From contig JAAEZT010000003.1 of the NCBI GenBank assembly GCA_018222765.1, positions 1 to 64,000 on the forward strand: a DNA stretch of 64,000 nt, given 5' to 3'. Position 1 is the stretch's first letter, and each line of letters opens with the position of its first letter. Below, piece by piece: positions 62,610 through 64,000 of this stretch. The notes beneath the pieces were generated by a model. It searched no databases, was not told the DNA's origin, and saw only the letters and a program-made list of their open reading frames with translations. The DNA is from a bacterium (GTDB lineage Bacteria; Verrucomicrobiota; Verrucomicrobiia; Verrucomicrobiales; Akkermansiaceae). The translations under genes were made by a program, and so were the position numbers.

Positions 62610-62671
62610 GACCGCTTGATAGGTAGACTAGTGATCCTTTTCACGCTAACACTTTTTCACCATAAGAAGGA

Positions 62672-63493
62672 ATGATCACCCGCTTCGCACCCAGTCCCAC
62701 CGGATTACTCCATCTCGGACACGCCTTTGCGGCTCATCTTGCTCAGCAACTAGCCCGGAAAAACGAAGGACTCTTCCTTCTCCGCTTCGAAGACATCGAC
62801 CACACCCGTGTCCGACCAGAGTATTATGCCGCAATCGAGGAGGATCTCAGATGGCTTGGGATCAAATGGGACGCTCCCCCATGCCGACAGCTAGACCGGC
62901 TCGATTCCTACCAAAATGCCCTCGAAACCCTGAAATCACTCGAAGTAGTCTATCCCTGCTTCTGCACCAGACGGGAAATCGAATCCGAATTGAGCCATCT
63001 CACCAATGCCCCTCACGGCCCCGAAGGGCCACTTTACCCCGGCACCTGCCGTGATCTCAAAAACATCCCCACCGACAAAGAACCCGCCTGGCGTCTCGAT
63101 GCACAAAAAGCCGCCGCTCTGGCCGGAGCATTAACCTTCCACGACCTAAAACATGGCGAAACCACCGTCGACCCTCTCCTACTGGGCGACGTCATTCTCT
63201 CCCGCAAGGACATTGGCACCTCCTACCATCTCGCCGTCGTCTGCGACGATGCAGCCCAACACATCACACACATCACCCGGGGCGAAGACCTCCTGCCGTC
63301 GACCCACGTACACCGTCTCCTGCAAAAGCTCCTCGATCTTCCCGAGCCGAAATTCCATCACCATCAACTCGTCCACGACGATCAAGGCGAACGCCTTGCC
63401 AAACGCCACGATGCCCTCTCACTCCGAGCCCTCCGCGAATCCGGAATGAGCCCGGCCGACGTTTTTTCGCAAATGCCTCCTCTCAATTTATAA
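62672..63493 (+). CDS. gluQ: Glutamyl-Q tRNA(Asp) synthetase
   Basis: A 273-aa GluRS paralogue lacking the anticodon-binding domain, which glutamylates queuosine at position 34 of tRNA-Asp. The HIGH-type motif is in TRFAPSPTGLLHLGHAFAA; the KMSKS-like motif is DDQGERLAKRHDALS. A zinc site is suggested by VYPCFCTRREIESEL and LYPGTCRDL. The length of about 280 aa excludes full GluRS. It is divergent from crtI (62 bp between starts). A short unrelated SAF-like fragment follows it at once. Confidence 0.94.
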   Translation: MITRFAPSPTGLLHLGHAFAAHLAQQLARKNEGLFLLRFEDIDHTRVRPEYYAAIEEDLRWLGIKWDAPPCRQLDRLDSYQNALETLKSLEVVYPCFCTRREIESELSHLTNAPHGPEGPLYPGTCRDLKNIPTDKEPAWRLDAQKAAALAGALTFHDLKHGETTVDPLLLGDVILSRKDIGTSYHLAVVCDDAAQHITHITRGEDLLPSTHVHRLLQKLLDLPEPKFHHHQLVHDDQGERLAKRHDALSLRALRESGMSPADVFSQMPPLNL

Positions 63494-63738
63494 TCACGCA
63501 AGACCTCCGTATTGGCATCGCCGGAGACACCGCCATGGCCCGTGGTATGGCCTTTCAAATCGCTCCCCTCAACGACGACCTCGTTCCCGCCACTCTCCTC
63601 GAAAAGACGACCATCCTCCGCCCCGATATTAAAAAGGGCGAGCCCCTTACCATCGAAAACCTCCAGCTCCCCGACACCCCGTTAATCCATCTCTGGATCA
63701 AACAACGCGAGCTCCTCGAAAGTTCACATGATCGATAA
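63494..63738 (+). pseudogene. SAF-domain-like C-terminal fragment
   Basis: An open frame starts right after the gluQ stop and reads ITQDLRIGIAGDTAMARGMAFQIAPLNDDLVPATLLEKTTILRPDIKKGEPLTIENLQLPDTPLIHLWIKQREL. It resembles the C-terminal SAF-like region of homoserine dehydrogenase-like or Gfo-type oxidoreductases, where a 'L-x-R-D-I-x-x-G-x-x-L' segment is typical. There is no catalytic part upstream and only an internal ATG (63535), which the ORF track uses for a 67-aa protein. It is probably a truncated relic, but a small real protein cannot be excluded. Confidence 0.4.
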
Positions 63739-63752
63739 AAGGAAGAGAATCC

Positions 63753-64000
63753 CTATGGATCGACCAACTTGACGCGAAGAAACTCTTTCGCCGCCGATCT
63801 TGCTATTTCCACTCGAGCGACTCCATCTTCCCACACAATCTCCAGTCCATCCAAGGTCACCCACGAATCTTCAGCGAGATCGGAACTTCCCTGAACTTCG
63901 TAGCCGAGGTCCGTCTCCCCTTCCCACTCCAAGGTCACGATTTCGTTACCCACGATAAGAGTAAGGTTTCGAATCACTTCATGCGCAAAGGGCAGCATTT
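63753..64000 (-). CDS. C-terminal part of a large exported protein (runs off the window)
   Basis: Only the C-terminus is present; the reading frame continues past the right edge at 64000. The visible 82 or more residues are beta-strand-rich (LTLIVGNEIVTLEWEGETDLGYEVQGSSDLAEDSWVTLDGLEIVWEDG) and end KEFLRVKLVDP. The pattern WEGETDLGYEVQGSSDL...W is the ending typical of Verrucomicrobia surface proteins (autotransporter or CotH-like tails, as in 35610). The full protein cannot be identified from this window. Confidence 0.7.
   Translation of the reverse strand, partial: MLPFAHEVIRNLTLIVGNEIVTLEWEGETDLGYEVQGSSDLAEDSWVTLDGLEIVWEDGVARVEIARSAAKEFLRVKLVDP

Noticed and set aside
1-64000. CRISPR arrays, tRNA, rRNA and complete insertion sequences
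   Set aside because: No regular direct repeats with spacers, no cloverleaf-like T-loop context, and no transposase were found by eye. Small RNAs could still be missed without a covariance search.

Overview
The window looks like chromosomal DNA of a Verrucomicrobiota bacterium. The reasons are the secreted PVC-superphylum protein families: a Planctomycete-cytochrome/DUF1549/DUF1553 protein next to a Tat-exported DUF1501 protein, two large beta-propeller 'membrane-bound dehydrogenase' type proteins ending in cupredoxin domains, a CotH/lamin-tail giant, SHD1-like tails and many exported hydrolases. This is inferred from gene content; no rRNA, tRNA, CRISPR array or complete IS element was seen.

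Layout. 0.2-6 kb: folP, two coupled exported proteins of unknown function plus acylphosphatase, a first selenoprotein candidate on the minus strand, a DUF3592 membrane protein, yqeY-ispD. 6-10 kb (minus): a vWA membrane protein coupled to a HAD phosphatase, and a large lipoprotein. 10-13.4 kb: a decayed stretch with a DUF1080-like remnant, polyprenyl synthetase, cyclophilin, PL10 pectate lyase. 13.4-21.3 kb: dgt, ilvA, a 0.5-kb gap holding two diverged copies of a structured repeat, lysS, a small lipoprotein, a KefB-like antiporter, and a second selenoprotein candidate. 21.3-30.2 kb (minus): the PVC degradation operon (cytochrome/DUF1553, DUF1501, propeller-cupredoxin). 30.3-35.6 kb (minus): a sulfatase remnant, then a tightly coupled five-gene sugar/uronate-type catabolic operon with its own LacI regulator. 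35.6-49 kb: CotH giant, sialate O-acetylesterase, nadE, serine hydrolase, SGNH hydrolase, matrixin-like protease. 49-53 kb: opcA-zwf, a 39-aa membrane peptide missing from the ORF track, yebC. 53-58 kb: GH16, a DUF6797-like propeller-cupredoxin protein, small metabolic genes. 58-64 kb: TolB-like propeller, an AT-rich islet that seems to have cut a gene, cupin, trmO, crtI-type desaturase, gluQ, a SAF-like fragment, and a protein running off the right edge.

Main result. Two genes that the ORF track splits or shortens are best read as selenoproteins. At 3360-4064 (minus) and 20562-21239 (plus) an in-frame UGA sits exactly where the first cysteine of a thioredoxin-fold CxxC should be (UGPC and UVAC). 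Each UGA is followed at bacterial-SECIS distance by a hairpin with a G in the first two loop bases. Both proteins have a signal peptide, a thioredoxin-like domain with a plausible cis-proline, and an SHD1-like C-terminal domain. They look like members of an exported Sec-thioredoxin/SHD1 family. The Sec machinery (selA, selB, selC, selD) is not in this window.

Much of the rest fits a polysaccharide-degrading heterotroph: pectate lyase, laminarinase-type GH16, acetylesterases, sulfatase debris and a sugar-acid catabolic operon. Several intergenic regions hold gene debris (DUF1080, sulfatase, SAF-like and an unidentified C-terminus), which suggests recent gene loss around accessory degradation genes.
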